Shown here: positions 63,180 to 64,000 of the stretch, one piece after another
Layout: each line of letters opens with the position of its first letter
Position numbering within the stretch: position 1 is the stretch's first letter
Assembly: GCF_001889405.1 (NCBI RefSeq)
Contig: NZ_CP017921.1
Location: forward strand, 1,440,057 to 1,504,056
Source: Methanohalophilus halophilus
GTDB taxonomy: Archaea; Halobacteriota; Methanosarcinia; Methanosarcinales; Methanosarcinaceae
Reading direction: 5' to 3'
DNA length: 64,000 bases
Translations under genes and position numbers: made by a program
Notes under the pieces: model-generated
Database searches by the model: none
What the model saw: only the letters and a program-made list of their open reading frames with translations
Told to the model about the DNA's origin: nothing

Positions 63180-64000
63180 TTATACCTCCGCAGTGATCCA
63201 GTTGGTGATGTCCGGGGTCTTTGCTTCAATATTGCCATACAGGGTCTGTGTAATCTCCTTGAGCACCTGTACGGATGTTGGATGCATCATCATGAACATG
63301 TCATTGCCTGCAAGGGCAAGGGACAGTCCTGTAACGATTTCCCAGATGGGACCCCTATATTCTCTGGGTCCCCAGTCAGAATCTTCCTTAAGGGGTGATT
63401 CTTTCATCCAGGATTCACGTGCACCCCAGGCATTGGTGGTACCTGAAGACATCGGGAAGTTTAGTTCATCGTCACCCATAAGGGCGGACAATCTAATCCT
63501 TTCCATGTTACTGTAAGCATAGTCAAGACCGTATCCCAAGGCTGCTGTTGTCGGATCCATCACAATGCTGTCACGTGGGACATTACACTGCTTCATGAGT
63601 TTACGGTTGAGTTCTTTCTGAGCATTGATTTCAAGCTGGGTCCAGGAAAGGACTGCATGACCGTAATCCGTTGCTGCCTTTGCCACCCTTTCATAATCCA
63701 GGTTAAGACTTGCGGATGCAAGCAGTGCACGTTCTCCTTCGGCAACCTCTGCGGCTTTTTCGAGTACTTCAGGGTCTTTCTGTGGATTTCCTGAACCACC
63801 GATTACGATAGGCACATTAACTGCCTGTAATACATCCTCTACTACCTTTGCAGCCTCCTTTGCAGGAGTATCATTGATAAGAGGGTCTGTAGAAATCAGG
63901 TGAATTGTAACCATATCCGCATTATACTCATTGACAACCTTTTTTGCCCATTCTGCAGGGTCTCCCATAACGTCTTCGTAATTGGATTTGACAGATTTTG
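63180..64000 (-). CDS. cdhD: Acetyl-CoA decarbonylase/synthase delta subunit, 5' part missing
   Basis: 273 codons seen; the frame stays open through the window edge at 64000, before an internal ATG at 63968 that is not the start. The protein is the small subunit of the corrinoid iron-sulfur protein. Seen are [73 protein letters not shown] and a TIM barrel running to the C-terminal [15 protein letters not shown]. The gene order cdhD-cdhE matches other Methanosarcinaceae cdh operons. Confidence 0.94.
   Translation of the reverse strand, partial: KSVKSNYEDVMGDPAEWAKKVVNEYNADMVTIHLISTDPLINDTPAKEAAKVVEDVLQAVNVPIVIGGSGNPQKDPEVLEKAAEVAEGERALLASASLNLDYERVAKAATDYGHAVLSWTQLEINAQKELNRKLMKQCNVPRDSIVMDPTTAALGYGLDYAYSNMERIRLSALMGDDELNFPMSSGTTNAWGARESWMKESPLKEDSDWGPREYRGPIWEIVTGLSLALAGNDMFMMMHPTSVQVLKEITQTLYGNIEAKTPDITNWITAEV

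Overview
The window is chromosome from a methylotrophic or aceticlastic methanogen of the Methanosarcinaceae (Methanohalophilus/Methanolobus/Methanococcoides type). The evidence is the mix of gene families: acetyl-CoA decarbonylase/synthase subunits CdhD and CdhE, chromatin protein MC1, the methanopterin enzyme MptA, archaeosine radical SAM enzyme, archaellin, DUF1699/DUF2098/DUF2111/DUF2148/DUF2149/DUF2162 proteins, and many archaeal or eukaryote-like information genes (TFE, aIF6, L39e, L31e, S17e, S19e, RIO2, NMD3, Tsr3). The genus is an inference. No rRNA, CRISPR array, transposase gene or prophage was seen, and one tRNA gene is present.

Layout. 1-5300: truncated radical SAM gene, small ferredoxin, TrmO, tRNA-Arg(CCT), DUF1699, GNAT, nucleotidyltransferase, DUF2098, MptA and MC1. 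5300-12210: ArgB, archaeosine enzyme with GMP synthase subunit B, RecQ, prepilin peptidase, and a hexulose-phosphate synthase/RraA-like fusion that seems to begin at an ATT codon. 12480-17570: pyrBI, then rps17e-dapA-dapB on the other strand, then purA. 17700-22080: a compact translation/secretion operon (S19e, PDCD5, PP-loop protein, L39e, L31e, aIF6, LX, prefoldin alpha, FtsY). 22080-31650: trpCBA with a TGTACA-type box, a membrane protein, an archaellin gene with a perfect palindrome near its likely start of transcription, a thioredoxin-like protein and reductase pair, DUF2111, RIO2 and a DUF460 nuclease-like protein. 31640-46190: MobA, a beta-CASP RNase, topoisomerase I, Tsr3, a structured intergenic region, a PPP phosphatase, SfsA, a FetAB-like ABC exporter, a 45-codon basic protein, a palindromic MITE-like element, PHP and HD proteins, TFE, an ATP-grasp enzyme and NMD3.

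The most unusual region is 46300-59310. A DUF2162 membrane protein, an ExbB/TolQ-type proton channel protein and a DUF2149 protein shaped like ExbD/TolR precede two giant secreted, C-terminally membrane-anchored CobN-family proteins (1835 and 1747 aa). The reading offered here is an ion-motive-force-driven cell-surface metal or tetrapyrrole system. The two CobN genes carry matching 5' leaders: a long hairpin in which three base pairs differ between the copies with every change compensated, followed by an identical small hairpin holding the Shine-Dalgarno in its loop and the start codon in its stem. That is the best candidate here for an undescribed regulatory RNA. The two genes also share near-identical signal-peptide and tail DNA around diverged cores, and each carries its own kind of recent internal tandem duplication.

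59340-64000 holds asd, a DUF362 ferredoxin-like protein and the end of the cdh operon (cdhD truncated by the window edge, cdhE, strong terminator).
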